Below, piece after piece: positions 1-7,419 of a stretch of 23,875 nucleotides of DNA. The stretch spans positions 1 to 23,875 of the forward strand of contig CAYGDM010000011.1 in assembly GCA_964348685.1 (NCBI GenBank). The letters run 5' to 3'. Position 1 is the stretch's first letter. Each line of letters begins with the position of its first letter. The notes beneath the pieces are model-generated. The model was not told the origin of the DNA, made no database searches, and saw nothing but the letters and a program-made list of their open reading frames with translations. Made by a program: the position numbers and the translations under genes. This stretch comes from DALYDP01 sp964348685. GTDB taxonomy: Bacteria > Patescibacteriota > Gracilibacteria > Peribacterales > Peribacteraceae.

Positions 1-1512
1 GATCACGATGCGGTGGTAGCGGAGCTTGCTCATGTCCTTCACGTCGCCGATGCCGATGCCGAGCGCGATGATAAGCGACTTCACTTCGTTGTTGGCCAGC
101 ATGCGGTCGAGGCGGGCCTGCTCGACGTTGAGGATCTTGCCGCGGAGCGGGAGGATGGCCTGGAACTCGCGGTTGCGGCCCTGCTTGGCTGAGCCGCCGG
201 CGGAGTCACCCTCGACGATGAAGAGTTCGCTCTGCGTGGGGTCGCGACTGGAACAGTCGGCCAGCTTGCCCGGCAAGGTCATGCCTTCGAGCGCACCCTT
301 GCGGATCACCGAGTCGCGGGCGGCGCGGGCGGCCATGCGGGCGCGGGCCGCGAGCAAGCACTTTCCGACGATCTCCTTCGCCTCGCCCGGATGCTCCTCC
401 ATGTACTGCTGCAGCATTTCGTTCACCACCGTCTCGACGGCGGTCTTCATTTCGGCGTTACCGAGCTTGGCTTTCGTCTGACCTTCGAACTGCGGCTCGC
501 GCAAACGCACCGAGATCACGGCCGTAAGACCTTCGCGTACGTCGTCGGCGCTGAGGTTTTCATCTTTCTCCTTCAGGATTTCGTACTTGCGGGCGTAGGC
601 GTTGATCGTGCGCGTGAGCGCCGATTTGAAGCCCGTCATGTGGTGTCCGCCTTCGGATGTGTAAATGTTGTTGGCGAAGCTCATGACGTTCTCGTTGAAC
701 GCCTGCGAATACTGGAGCGATACCGACACCTGGCCTTCGGGTTGGTCCTTCTCGAACGCGATCACAGAACCGATACGCTCGGTGCCTTCATTGAGGTGTG
801 AAACGTACGCACCGATGCCACCTTCGAAGGAGAAGCGGTAGAGGCGAGGGAATGCGTTATCGGCTTCGGGGCGCTTCTTGCGCGCGTCAATGACGCCGAT
901 CGTGATGCCTTTCGTGAGGTACGCCTGCTGACGGAAACGCGTGAGGAGCATTTCGAGGCTGTACTCCGTCGTGTCGAAGATGCTGTCGTCGGCGAGGAAC
1001 GTGATGATCGTGCCGTGCTTGTCCGTCTTTCCGAGCTTCTTCACCTCGGCCTGGGGCTTGCCGCGCTTGTACTCCTGCACGTACACGTTGCCGTCTTTGT
1101 GGATCTCGGCCTTCATGTGGTTACTGAGCGCGTTCACCACCGACGAACCGACGCCGTGAAGACCGCCCGATACTTTATAACCGCTCCCCTCGCCGCCGAA
1201 TTTGCCTCCCGCGTGGAGCGTGGTGAGCACGACTTCGAGCGCGGACTTCTTGGCGGTCTTGTGCATGTCGACCGGGATACCGCGGCCGTTGTCTTCGACC
1301 ATAATGCTGCCGTCGTCGTTCATCGTCACGGTGATCGTGTCGGCGTGGCCGGCCATCGCTTCGTCGATCGAGTTGTCGACGATTTCCCACACGAGGTGGT
1401 GGAGACCGCGTACGTCGGTGGAACCGATGTACATGCCCGGGCGCTTGCGCACCGGTTCGAGTCCTTCGAGGACTTGGATTTGATCGGCGCCGTAGTTTTG
1501 CTTGTCAGCCAT
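1..1512 (-). CDS. gyrB: DNA gyrase subunit B, 3' end outside window
   Basis: GyrB is the ATPase and strand-passage subunit of DNA gyrase, which introduces negative supercoils using ATP. The window holds the first 504 codons. The GHKL ATPase domain shows EIVDNSIDEA (catalytic Glu about residue 43, Asp/Asn 46-47), the DNGRGIP motif (about 74-80) and the glycine-rich lid GGLHGVGSSVVNALS (about 116-130). The transducer domain carries the QTKAKLGN loop. The TOPRIM motif EGDSAGGSAKQGR lies at about 434-446. The reading frame runs off the left edge just before the expected TOPRIM DxD motif, so the tail is missing through truncation of the window, not mutation. The start (MADKQNYGA) fits GyrB N-termini and lies 9 nt from a -10 element. 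There is no Shine-Dalgarno. ParE is the alternative, but the TOPRIM stretch reads as GyrB-like. Confidence 0.97.
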   Translation of the reverse strand, partial: MADKQNYGADQIQVLEGLEPVRKRPGMYIGSTDVRGLHHLVWEIVDNSIDEAMAGHADTITVTMNDDGSIMVEDNGRGIPVDMHKTAKKSALEVVLTTLHAGGKFGGEGSGYKVSGGLHGVGSSVVNALSNHMKAEIHKDGNVYVQEYKRGKPQAEVKKLGKTDKHGTIITFLADDSIFDTTEYSLEMLLTRFRQQAYLTKGITIGVIDARKKRPEADNAFPRLYRFSFEGGIGAYVSHLNEGTERIGSVIAFEKDQPEGQVSVSLQYSQAFNENVMSFANNIYTSEGGHHMTGFKSALTRTINAYARKYEILKEKDENLSADDVREGLTAVISVRLREPQFEGQTKAKLGNAEMKTAVETVVNEMLQQYMEEHPGEAKEIVGKCLLAARARMAARAARDSVIRKGALEGMTLPGKLADCSSRDPTQSELFIVEGDSAGGSAKQGRNREFQAILPLRGKILNVEQARLDRMLANNEVKSLIIALGIGIGDVKDMSKLRYHRIVI

Positions 1513-1521
1513 AGTGCCGAC

Positions 1522-1550
1522 AGTCTAGTGATCAAAAGGCCTTTTTTCAC
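1522..1550 (-). promoter_or_regulatory. gyrB promoter, near-leaderless
   Basis: On the minus strand GTGAAA (1545-1550) and TAGACT (1522-1527) are separated by 17 nt. The -10 ends 9 nt before the ATG, so transcription would begin within about 3 nt of the start codon. Each hexamer matches consensus at 4 of 6 positions. A palindrome AAAAGGCCTTTT (1534-1545) sits in the spacer. Supported mainly because the same geometry recurs at most genes in the window. Confidence 0.55.
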
Positions 1551-1628
1551 GCGGAAACATGCGCAGAACCCAGTATTACCTTTGACAAAAATCCACAAAG
1601 CTTGAGTGTTATGTATGAAGAAGATTAC

Positions 1629-1655
1629 AAAAAAACCGCCCACTCGGGCGGCTTT
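1629..1655 (-). terminator. Rho-independent terminator after rpsU
   Basis: The inverted repeat CCGCCC/GGGCGG (1636-1641 and 1646-1651, loop of 4) is followed on the minus strand by seven T residues (1635-1629). It lies 22 nt beyond the rpsU stop and isolates gyrB transcription from the upstream genes. Confidence 0.9.
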
Positions 1656-1676
1656 GAAGATCGATGGATACGAAGA

Positions 1677-1892
1677 TTACATGTTGCTGTAAAACTTCTT
1701 CTTGCGGTTCACGACACGGTACTCCTCGCGCTTGAGGGCGCGCTTGCGCTGGAGGCGCTTGCTCGTCTTGCGCGTGTGGATGTTGCGCTCGCGGATCAGC
1801 CTCACCAGGCCGGACTTCTGCACCTGCTGTTTGAACCGCTGTTGGAGGCGGTCGTTGCTTTCTTCGGGCCGTTTGTGGGCGTGGATTGCCAT
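1677..1892 (-). CDS. rpsU: Small ribosomal subunit protein bS21
   Basis: A 71-residue, very basic protein. It matches the bS21 pattern: an RLQQRFKQQVQKSGL segment (about 15-29) followed by an RERN turn, then a Lys/Arg-rich helix (KRLQRKRALKR, about 45-55). bS21 binds near the 3' end of 16S rRNA on the 30S platform and helps mRNA engagement. The start MAIHAHKRPEE was chosen because it gives the family length and lies 11 nt from a good -10 element; an upstream in-frame extension belongs to a shadow frame over the neighbour. It is the last gene before a strong terminator. No Shine-Dalgarno precedes it. Confidence 0.93.
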   Translation of the reverse strand: MAIHAHKRPEESNDRLQQRFKQQVQKSGLVRLIRERNIHTRKTSKRLQRKRALKREEYRVVNRKKKFYSNM

Positions 1893-1903
1893 AAGGTGCG
1901 GGG

Positions 1904-1932
1904 ATTGTACGGATGAGCCCCAAGGGGCGCAA
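1904..1932 (-). promoter_or_regulatory. rpsU promoter, near-leaderless
   Basis: TTGCGC (1927-1932) and TACAAT (1904-1909) on the minus strand are exactly 17 nt apart. The -10 ends 11 nt before the rpsU ATG, giving a predicted 5' UTR of about 4-5 nt. Confidence 0.65.
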
Positions 1933-1950
1933 GAAGATTCTTTTCGGGCC

Positions 1951-2604
1951 TTAGAGGCGAAGAATGGCAGCGAGGACACTGCCTTCGGGCATTTTCGAGG
2001 ATTCGACGAGAACGACATGGCCGCGGTGCTTCCAGACTTCCTGGGCAAGGGCTTGATCCTGGTCATTCGAACCTTCCGGCAGAATGAGCGTTTCGACCTT
2101 GCCGGCCTTCGCGCGGTCGGCGATCTCAACGACGTCGACAGACGTACGGCCGGTTCCCTGCAGCGCGCCGAAGTTTTCGAGGACAACTTCGTTACGCTTG
2201 AGCATATCGGCGCGGGCGATCGGATCGGCCTTCGCCTTCAGGTCTTCCATCGGCGTCTGATCCTGGTTGCCCTGGATGAACTCGTCGAGCAAGCGGCCCG
2301 ACTGATCGAACTTCTTGAACATGCCGTGTGCTTCGGCGACGCCGGCGAACACGAGAGGGTCGTGCTGGCCGTGCAAGACCGGGTGCAGACTTTTGGCGAG
2401 AGCGTGCATGTACTTATCTTCTTCCTGCTCCATCGCGTCATTCGCATTCGGTTGGTTATGGCCGCCGTCTTCGCGCTCCATCCCCTTCCAGGCGTCCGCC
2501 AAACTGGTCGGCATGCCGTCAACGCCGCGGGGTTCGATGCGATCGCCGGTGACTTCGAAGAGCTGGGCTTTGTTCTTGCTGGCTGCGAGGATGAAGTAGT
2601 GCAT
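1951..2604 (-). CDS. baeRF-family (bacterial eRF1-like) protein
   Basis: A 217-residue soluble protein resembling the C-terminal part of bacterial archaeo-eukaryotic release-factor-like (baeRF) proteins. Visible hallmarks are PLVFAGV (about 111-117), a GNQDQTP turn (about 140), GTGRTSVDVVEIADRAKAGKVETL and the C-terminal RGHVVLVESSKMPEGSVLAAILRL, equivalent to the 'GG.v..lp...mP....vAAilRy' ending of the family. Members are thought to act on ribosomes in rescue or hibernation; this is family knowledge, not shown here. The start MHYFILAASKNK gives the usual strand-rich N-terminus. It lies 43 nt after the S41 protease gene, with a pyrimidine-rich 5' stretch, no Shine-Dalgarno and a possible -10 TACTCT at 2629-2634. 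Neighbouring rpsU fits a ribosome-related role. Confidence 0.75.
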   Translation of the reverse strand: MHYFILAASKNKAQLFEVTGDRIEPRGVDGMPTSLADAWKGMEREDGGHNQPNANDAMEQEEDKYMHALAKSLHPVLHGQHDPLVFAGVAEAHGMFKKFDQSGRLLDEFIQGNQDQTPMEDLKAKADPIARADMLKRNEVVLENFGALQGTGRTSVDVVEIADRAKAGKVETLILPEGSNDQDQALAQEVWKHRGHVVLVESSKMPEGSVLAAILRL

Positions 2605-2647
2605 GGAAAAAGGAGGGAAGCGGTAGGGAGAGTAGAGGAAGAGTCGG

Positions 2648-4258
2648 TCAGCGGGAAGACTGACGAATGATGTCGAGCGCTCTTTCAAGTTGGGCGTCGC
2701 CCGCGTCGGACTGACTCACGTCTTCATCGGGCGTGATGCCGATGTCGTTGATCGGATGTTCGTCGGGCGTCAGCCATTCGGCGATCGTGAATTTGATGCT
2801 CGATTTGTTCTGGAACGGAATCACGGTCTGCACCGTGCCCTTACCGAACGTCTTCTTACCGACGATCGTCGCGCGTCCGTGGTCCTGCAGGGCGCCCGCG
2901 ACGATTTCCGCCGAGCTGGCCGTTCCTTCGTTCACCAGCACCACGAGCGGCACATCGGCGCCGATAGACGGTTCGCCGCGCGTGACGTACTCGTCCTGGA
3001 AGCTCTTTCCCTTCGTATACAAGTACACTGCGCCGTTCGGCAGGAATTCGCCGAGGACGGACGGAACGGCCTGGAGGTAGCCACCTGGGTTATACCGCAG
3101 GTCAATGATGATGCCTTCCGGATTCTCCGCGGCCACGTCGTCGAAGAGCTTCTCCGCGTCTTTGATGAGGTGATCGCCGAACTGCGAGATCGTCACGACC
3201 GCGACGTTGCTGCGCATCTCGAACTTCGAGTCGGGAATGTCGATCGGCGCGCGGATCATATCGAACGAGAGTTCGTCGCCCGCGCGGGACACCGCGATGC
3301 GGACGGGCGTCCCCTTCTTGCCGCGGATGCGGCTGATGAGGTTGTCGAGGCTCATCCCTTCCGTACGCTTTTTGTTCACGCTGACGATCTTGTCTCCGGC
3401 GAGAAGTCCTGCACGCGCGGCCGGGGATCCTTCGATAACCGACATGATCTCGAACTCCTCATCGTCCAAATGCACGCCGATACCCGTCACCGTGCCGCTC
3501 AACTGGTCCGCGAATTCCTTCGCGGCAGTCGGATCAAAAAGCGTCGTATATGGGTCTTTAATACTCTTCACAAGGCTCTCGGCGGTCGAACCCGTCGCCG
3601 TCTCCAATTTTTCTGCGTAGAGGTATTCATTTTTCAGGAGGTTCTGGATCTGATCGCGGAACTTCTTGCTGTTGTAGCCGACGGGGTCCGCGCGCTTGGA
3701 GGAAATCTTGATCGTCTGCGTCGTGCGCTCCCCGGCGTCGGTCGCGGCGCGCGTGAGGAGCGTGCGCGCTTCCTTCGTCCGAAGGACCGCGTTCACCCCG
3801 AAGACGTTTTTGCGCAACGGCGACATCCACGCCTTCTGTGCTGAAAGCTTCACCGCCGCGCCGAGCTCAGTGTTGGTATCGACATCGCGAAACGACAGCA
3901 CCGCTCCGGTCCCCTTCCAGGTGCGGAGCTCCGCGATGAGGCGCAGCGCCTCTCCGCGGGTGACGGGCTTCGTGAGATCGGGGGACGCTCCGTACGCATC
4001 AAACGCTCCCGCCTCATCCGCGGCACGGATATACGCCTGCAACTCTTCCGGATACACGCGATACTGCCTCGGCGGGGCATCGGTATCGACCGAGAGGCCG
4101 AGCAGGATAACGCTCGCACGCAGGAATTGGCCGCGGGTCACTTCTTTGTTCCCGTCCACACCGAGCACATCGGCGACGGAAGAAGCGGACGCGAACGCGG
4201 CCACCGGGAACGCGAGCGAGATTGAGAGGAATGCGATTGAACGGAAAAGATGCTTCAT
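2648..4258 (-). CDS. SLH-like / PDZ / S41 C-terminal processing protease
   Basis: A 536-residue exported serine protease of the CtpA/Prc type. Residues 1-24 form a signal peptide (KHLFRS, hydrophobic core, AFASA). Residues about 28-170 contain degenerate SLH-like repeats (VTRGQFLRASVILLGL; VTRGEALRLIAEL; FRDVDTNTELGAAVKLSAQKAW), which would anchor it to the cell wall or surface layer. A PDZ domain spans about 258-330 (GIGVHL, EGSPAARAGLLAGDKI). The S41 core follows at about 345-515 with NEGTASSAEIVAGALQDHG (catalytic Ser 448) and FGKGTVQ (catalytic Lys 473), the usual 25-residue Ser-Lys spacing. The catalytic dyad is intact, so it is probably active outside the membrane. It lies upstream of the baeRF gene on the same strand and may share its transcript. 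Confidence 0.93.
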   Translation of the reverse strand: MKHLFRSIAFLSISLAFPVAAFASASSVADVLGVDGNKEVTRGQFLRASVILLGLSVDTDAPPRQYRVYPEELQAYIRAADEAGAFDAYGASPDLTKPVTRGEALRLIAELRTWKGTGAVLSFRDVDTNTELGAAVKLSAQKAWMSPLRKNVFGVNAVLRTKEARTLLTRAATDAGERTTQTIKISSKRADPVGYNSKKFRDQIQNLLKNEYLYAEKLETATGSTAESLVKSIKDPYTTLFDPTAAKEFADQLSGTVTGIGVHLDDEEFEIMSVIEGSPAARAGLLAGDKIVSVNKKRTEGMSLDNLISRIRGKKGTPVRIAVSRAGDELSFDMIRAPIDIPDSKFEMRSNVAVVTISQFGDHLIKDAEKLFDDVAAENPEGIIIDLRYNPGGYLQAVPSVLGEFLPNGAVYLYTKGKSFQDEYVTRGEPSIGADVPLVVLVNEGTASSAEIVAGALQDHGRATIVGKKTFGKGTVQTVIPFQNKSSIKFTIAEWLTPDEHPINDIGITPDEDVSQSDAGDAQLERALDIIRQSSR

Positions 4259-4267
4259 GCGGAAACG

Positions 4268-4297
4268 ATTCTATGGGTGCACGGGCATCGGTGTACA
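4268..4297 (-). promoter_or_regulatory. Promoter of the SLH-S41 protease gene
   Basis: TGTACA (4292-4297) and TAGAAT (4268-4273), spacer 18 nt, on the minus strand. The -10 matches consensus at 5 of 6 positions and ends 9 nt before the ATG, so the mRNA would be nearly leaderless. The promoter lies in the 80-nt gap after the prsW stop. Confidence 0.5.
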
Positions 4298-4338
4298 GCA
4301 AAGAGACTGGCGAATGTTCGCGCGATCTTTATCTTTTC

Positions 4339-5673
4339 TTAATCCGCCGCTTGTTCCTGCAAATGCCCCAGCTCCACCATGTTTTCTTTTCGAAGGAAGA
4401 GCGACGTGAGGATCCAGAACCCGCCGACGACGTAGAGGAGCGACGGCAGCATGAGGAACGGGATGTTGCCGAGGAACGCCGGAAGTTTTCCTTCGAAGAG
4501 TTCTCCGAAGGTGTCGGGGTTGCCCGGCAGCATTTCGGGGATCGTGACGAGGAAGTTGAAGATCGCGTGCAGCACGACCGCGAGGATGAACCCGACGATC
4601 ATCATGTTCACGCGGAAGATCGATGCCTCGGGAACGCGCATGAGGGCATGCGCCCACCGCGTGAAGCGGTACGCGTGGCCGGATGCGTGACGTTCCTTCA
4701 GATACGGCCCGGCGAACAGCGCGAGACCGAAGAAGTACCCCATGATGCCCGTCGAGAGAATGTGCACCATGGTCGTGAGGACCGAACGGCCGAGGACGTT
4801 GCCGACGAATGCGCCCATGTCCGGCGCGGCGCCGTGCATGAGGTACTCGCGCACGAACGCGGTGAAATACACGGGGTTCACGACGTTCTCGGCGAACGCG
4901 AAGCCGATGGCCACGACGATCGAGAGCTGCAGGACGTCATCGACGCTGCGGAAAAGGGGCTTGGCGCTGCGCGAGAGTACCCAGTACTTGCTGAATTCTT
5001 CGATGAGCGCCACGAACAGGAACGTGACGAACGACGTGACGACGGCGGTCTGCAAACCGCGTTCGACAGGAAGATGCTCCGTAACGAAGGTCGACGCACT
5101 GCGGCTGAAGCTTTCGGGCTTGATGGTAAAGAGGAAGAACTGCAATTCGACGCCGCGGCGCACGAGCAGGTCGTAGAAAAGGATCGGCGCCGTCGCGAGC
5201 ATGCCCGCGAAGAACATCAACGACACGACGGATGCGCGTTCGCGGTGATAGCGGAGGAAGAGGCGGATCCACACCAGGGCGGGCACCAACGCGACGCCGG
5301 CCGCGATGAGACGCACCGCTTGCTCTTGATCGCCCTCGCGCGAGAGAAGGCGGAGCGTGATCCAAAAGAGGAACGTGCCGAGGACGGTCGCCTTGGTCTG
5401 CACGTCCCACGGACCAAAGAGCGCGCGCCAGGCGATGGCGACGCACACGATCACGACGGCCATGATGAACGGATTCGCCCCTCCAGCGGCAAGACCAGCG
5501 GACACGGAACGGATAAGTGCGACCGAAAGGAACGTGCCGAGGATGCATGCGAAGAGAAGGTGTGTCGGTTTATGCTTCCAGCGGCGAATGAGGTCCGCGC
5601 ATGCGAGCGCTCCGACCGCAACGAGGACGGGCAAGGAACGGCCGAGGGTGAGGTCTTCGAGTCCGAAATACAT
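4339..5673 (-). CDS. prsW: PrsW-family intramembrane metalloprotease
   Basis: A 444-residue polytopic membrane protein with about ten hydrophobic segments. The PrsW hallmarks are all present: LIEEFSKYW with the EExxK motif (E225, E226, K229), GFAFAEN (E262, N263), MVHILSTG (H304) and VVLHAIFNF (H369). PrsW enzymes cut membrane substrates; in Bacillus subtilis PrsW cleaves the anti-sigma factor RsiW. No sigma/anti-sigma pair is visible here, so the substrate is unknown. At 444 residues it is longer than B. subtilis PrsW (a little over 200), with extra N-terminal membrane segments (about residues 10-170). The start was chosen because it lies 6 nt from a TACAAT element. The gene is divergent from the PMT gene. 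Confidence 0.85.
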   Translation of the reverse strand: MYFGLEDLTLGRSLPVLVAVGALACADLIRRWKHKPTHLLFACILGTFLSVALIRSVSAGLAAGGANPFIMAVVIVCVAIAWRALFGPWDVQTKATVLGTFLFWITLRLLSREGDQEQAVRLIAAGVALVPALVWIRLFLRYHRERASVVSLMFFAGMLATAPILFYDLLVRRGVELQFFLFTIKPESFSRSASTFVTEHLPVERGLQTAVVTSFVTFLFVALIEEFSKYWVLSRSAKPLFRSVDDVLQLSIVVAIGFAFAENVVNPVYFTAFVREYLMHGAAPDMGAFVGNVLGRSVLTTMVHILSTGIMGYFFGLALFAGPYLKERHASGHAYRFTRWAHALMRVPEASIFRVNMMIVGFILAVVLHAIFNFLVTIPEMLPGNPDTFGELFEGKLPAFLGNIPFLMLPSLLYVVGGFWILTSLFLRKENMVELGHLQEQAAD

Positions 5674-5679
5674 CTAGCT

Positions 5680-5685
5680 ATTGTA
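5680..5685 (-). promoter_or_regulatory. prsW -10 element, leaderless
   Basis: TACAAT on the minus strand ends 6 nt before the prsW ATG, so transcription should begin at the start codon itself. No good -35 is seen 16-18 nt upstream. A 14-bp palindrome TTTTTGGCCAAAAA (5690-5703) occupies that spacer and could be an operator. Confidence 0.5.
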
Positions 5686-5738
5686 CCATTTTTTGGCCAA
5701 AAACGCCACACCCTTCGCTGTGGGCAGTGGGGTAAGAA

Positions 5739-5766
5739 TTGAGTCAGGAAAGCCATCCGCTACACT
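5739..5766 (+). promoter_or_regulatory. PMT promoter, leaderless
   Basis: TTGAGT (5739-5744) and TACACT (5761-5766), spacer 16 nt. The -10 ends only 6 nt before the ATG, so the transcript is predicted to be leaderless. The 99-nt divergent region carries this and the prsW -10. Confidence 0.6.
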
Positions 5767-5772
5767 CCGGCC

Positions 5773-7272
5773 ATGCAGTTTCTCGACCGTTTTCTAAAGA
5801 AGGAACACCGCTTGCCCCTCGTCTTCCTCCTCGTCCTCTCGTACGCGACGGTCGTGCACGGGTTCACATCGCCCCAGGCGCTCTTCTGGGACGAGAACTA
5901 CCACATCGCCAGCGCACAAAAATACCTGAACGGCGTGTTCTTCATGGAACCGCACCCACCTCTCGGTAAGATGCTCATCGCCGCGGGCGAAGCCCTCTTG
6001 GACCGCAACATCGCGGATAACCAGTTCATCGGCACCGACTACGCGACCGATCCGCCGGCCGGGTTCGACTTCACCGGCTATCGCCTCTTCCCCGTGCTCC
6101 TCGCCTGGATGGTCGTTCCCCTGCTCTACGCGATCTTCTTCGTGCTCACGCGTAACGCGTTGTGGTCGATGCTGTTCACACTCCTCTACCCGCTCGACAA
6201 CGCGTTCCTTGTTCATAGCCGCTCGGCGATGCTCGATTCGACGATGCTCTTCTTCTCCGCGCTCACGCTGCTCTCGTTCCTTCTCCTGCTGCGGGCGCAC
6301 GGCTACGGCGCCGTGCTGCGATGGAGCCTGCTCTTCGGATTCGCACTCGCGTGCGGTCTCACGACAAAAGCCTTCACGCTGCTGTTCATCCTGCTGATTC
6401 CGCTTCTCGTCTGGAAAAAGCGCAACGATCTCGGCGCGGTCACCCGGTTCATCGTCGGCGCCGCGCTCGCGTTCCTTATCACGTTCGTCGGCGTGTGGTA
6501 CGCGCACTTCGCAATCGGACGCACGGTCGTCGCACAATTGCCGGACGACGGCTACTACCAATCGTCGGACAGCGCGAAGGCAATCATCGACGCGGGGCGC
6601 ACCACCTCACCGATCGCGTTCCCCGTGCTGCTCAGCGACGCGATGGCGTTCGTCTCGCACTATGAAGCGGGCGTTCCCGGACTGGACCTTGCCAAAGCGG
6701 ATGAAAACGGAAGTCCGTGGTTCCTGTGGCCGATCGGCGCACGGACCATCAACTACCGCTGGGAAACGCCGGACGGATACTCGTACCGCATGCTCTACCT
6801 CGTCCCGAACCCCATCGTATGGGGAATCTCGCTCCTCGCCCTTCTCCTCGGCGCGATGTTCTTCATTTCGCCATACGTCGTGAAGGGTGCCGAAAAGTCC
6901 GCGCTGCACTTCGAACTCGGCACGTTCCTCCTTCTCTACGCGTGCTACATGGCGGCGGTCTCGCGCATCGACCGCGTGATGTACCTCTACCACTACTTCC
7001 TGCCGCTCTTCTTCACGTTCATCCTCGTCGGGATCGTCGCAGCATCGATCAAACGCGCGGGAAAATGGCAGATCACCGACGAGCACAAAACGATGGGACT
7101 ACTCGTGCTCGCGGTCGCGATGTTCCTCGGTTTCCAGATCTACCGCCCGTTCACCTACTACGAGCCGCTGACGGACGACCAAGTCTCGCGCCGCGCAATC
7201 ATCGACCTGTGGGACATGCATTGCGTGGAATGCGCGCCGCCGAATGCACTCGCGACGCCGACGAAGCCCTAA
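5773..7272 (+). CDS. Protein O-mannosyltransferase-like GT39 (PMT family)
   Basis: A 499-residue GT-C glycosyltransferase with about ten membrane segments. Shortly after the first one comes the PMT signature: FWDEN with the acidic pair D40/E41 in the first extracytoplasmic loop, then FFMEPHPPLGKML (HPPLGK at 61-66). The C-terminal part has YLYHYFLPLFF, like the conserved 'FLYHYlP' of the family. Enzymes of this family move mannose from polyprenyl-phosphate-mannose to Ser/Thr of exported proteins. The downstream Dpm1-like GT2 (9829-10515) could supply the donor. The sugar actually used cannot be read from sequence. The start is fixed by a -10 element 6 nt upstream. Confidence 0.88.
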   Translation: MQFLDRFLKKEHRLPLVFLLVLSYATVVHGFTSPQALFWDENYHIASAQKYLNGVFFMEPHPPLGKMLIAAGEALLDRNIADNQFIGTDYATDPPAGFDFTGYRLFPVLLAWMVVPLLYAIFFVLTRNALWSMLFTLLYPLDNAFLVHSRSAMLDSTMLFFSALTLLSFLLLLRAHGYGAVLRWSLLFGFALACGLTTKAFTLLFILLIPLLVWKKRNDLGAVTRFIVGAALAFLITFVGVWYAHFAIGRTVVAQLPDDGYYQSSDSAKAIIDAGRTTSPIAFPVLLSDAMAFVSHYEAGVPGLDLAKADENGSPWFLWPIGARTINYRWETPDGYSYRMLYLVPNPIVWGISLLALLLGAMFFISPYVVKGAEKSALHFELGTFLLLYACYMAAVSRIDRVMYLYHYFLPLFFTFILVGIVAASIKRAGKWQITDEHKTMGLLVLAVAMFLGFQIYRPFTYYEPLTDDQVSRRAIIDLWDMHCVECAPPNALATPTKP

Positions 7273-7338
7273 TGCTTCTTTAAGCATGGCCATTCTGCTC
7301 TAGCGGATGCCAATTTCTCTGTGCCATAAGCGCAGAAT
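7272..7338 (+). other. Hairpins in the gap after the PMT gene
   Basis: A small hairpin ATGCTT/AAGCAT (7272-7287) overlaps the PMT stop. A wider inverted repeat ATTCTGC/GCAGAAT (7292-7298 and 7332-7338) follows. Neither is followed by a T-run, so terminator function is uncertain. The 147-nt gap is AT-rich compared with the genes around it. Confidence 0.35.
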
Positions 7339-7380
7339 AGTTGACATTCATGTTATATAATGTTATTTTGTCTACAATCT

Positions 7381-7409
7381 TTGACTCTTCGTTATTTAAA
7401 GCGTACATT
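7381..7409 (+). promoter_or_regulatory. Promoter of the J-like/lectin-like fusion gene
   Basis: TTGACT (7381-7386) and TACATT (7404-7409), spacer 17 nt, ending 10 nt before the ATG. Further upstream TTGACA (7341-7346) and TATAAT-like sequences could form an additional promoter, but their spacing is poor. Confidence 0.6.
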
Positions 7410-7419
7410 TTAACCGTTT

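Noticed and set aside
2690..3844. 384-codon plus-strand open frame
   Set aside because: Antisense to the S41 protease core; low-complexity Arg/Asp/His composition.
4222..5742. 506-codon plus-strand open frame rich in Glu, Arg and His
   Set aside because: It is antisense to prsW, which has all family motifs. The composition (long runs of E, R, D, H) is what the reverse complement of GC-rich membrane-protein codons gives.
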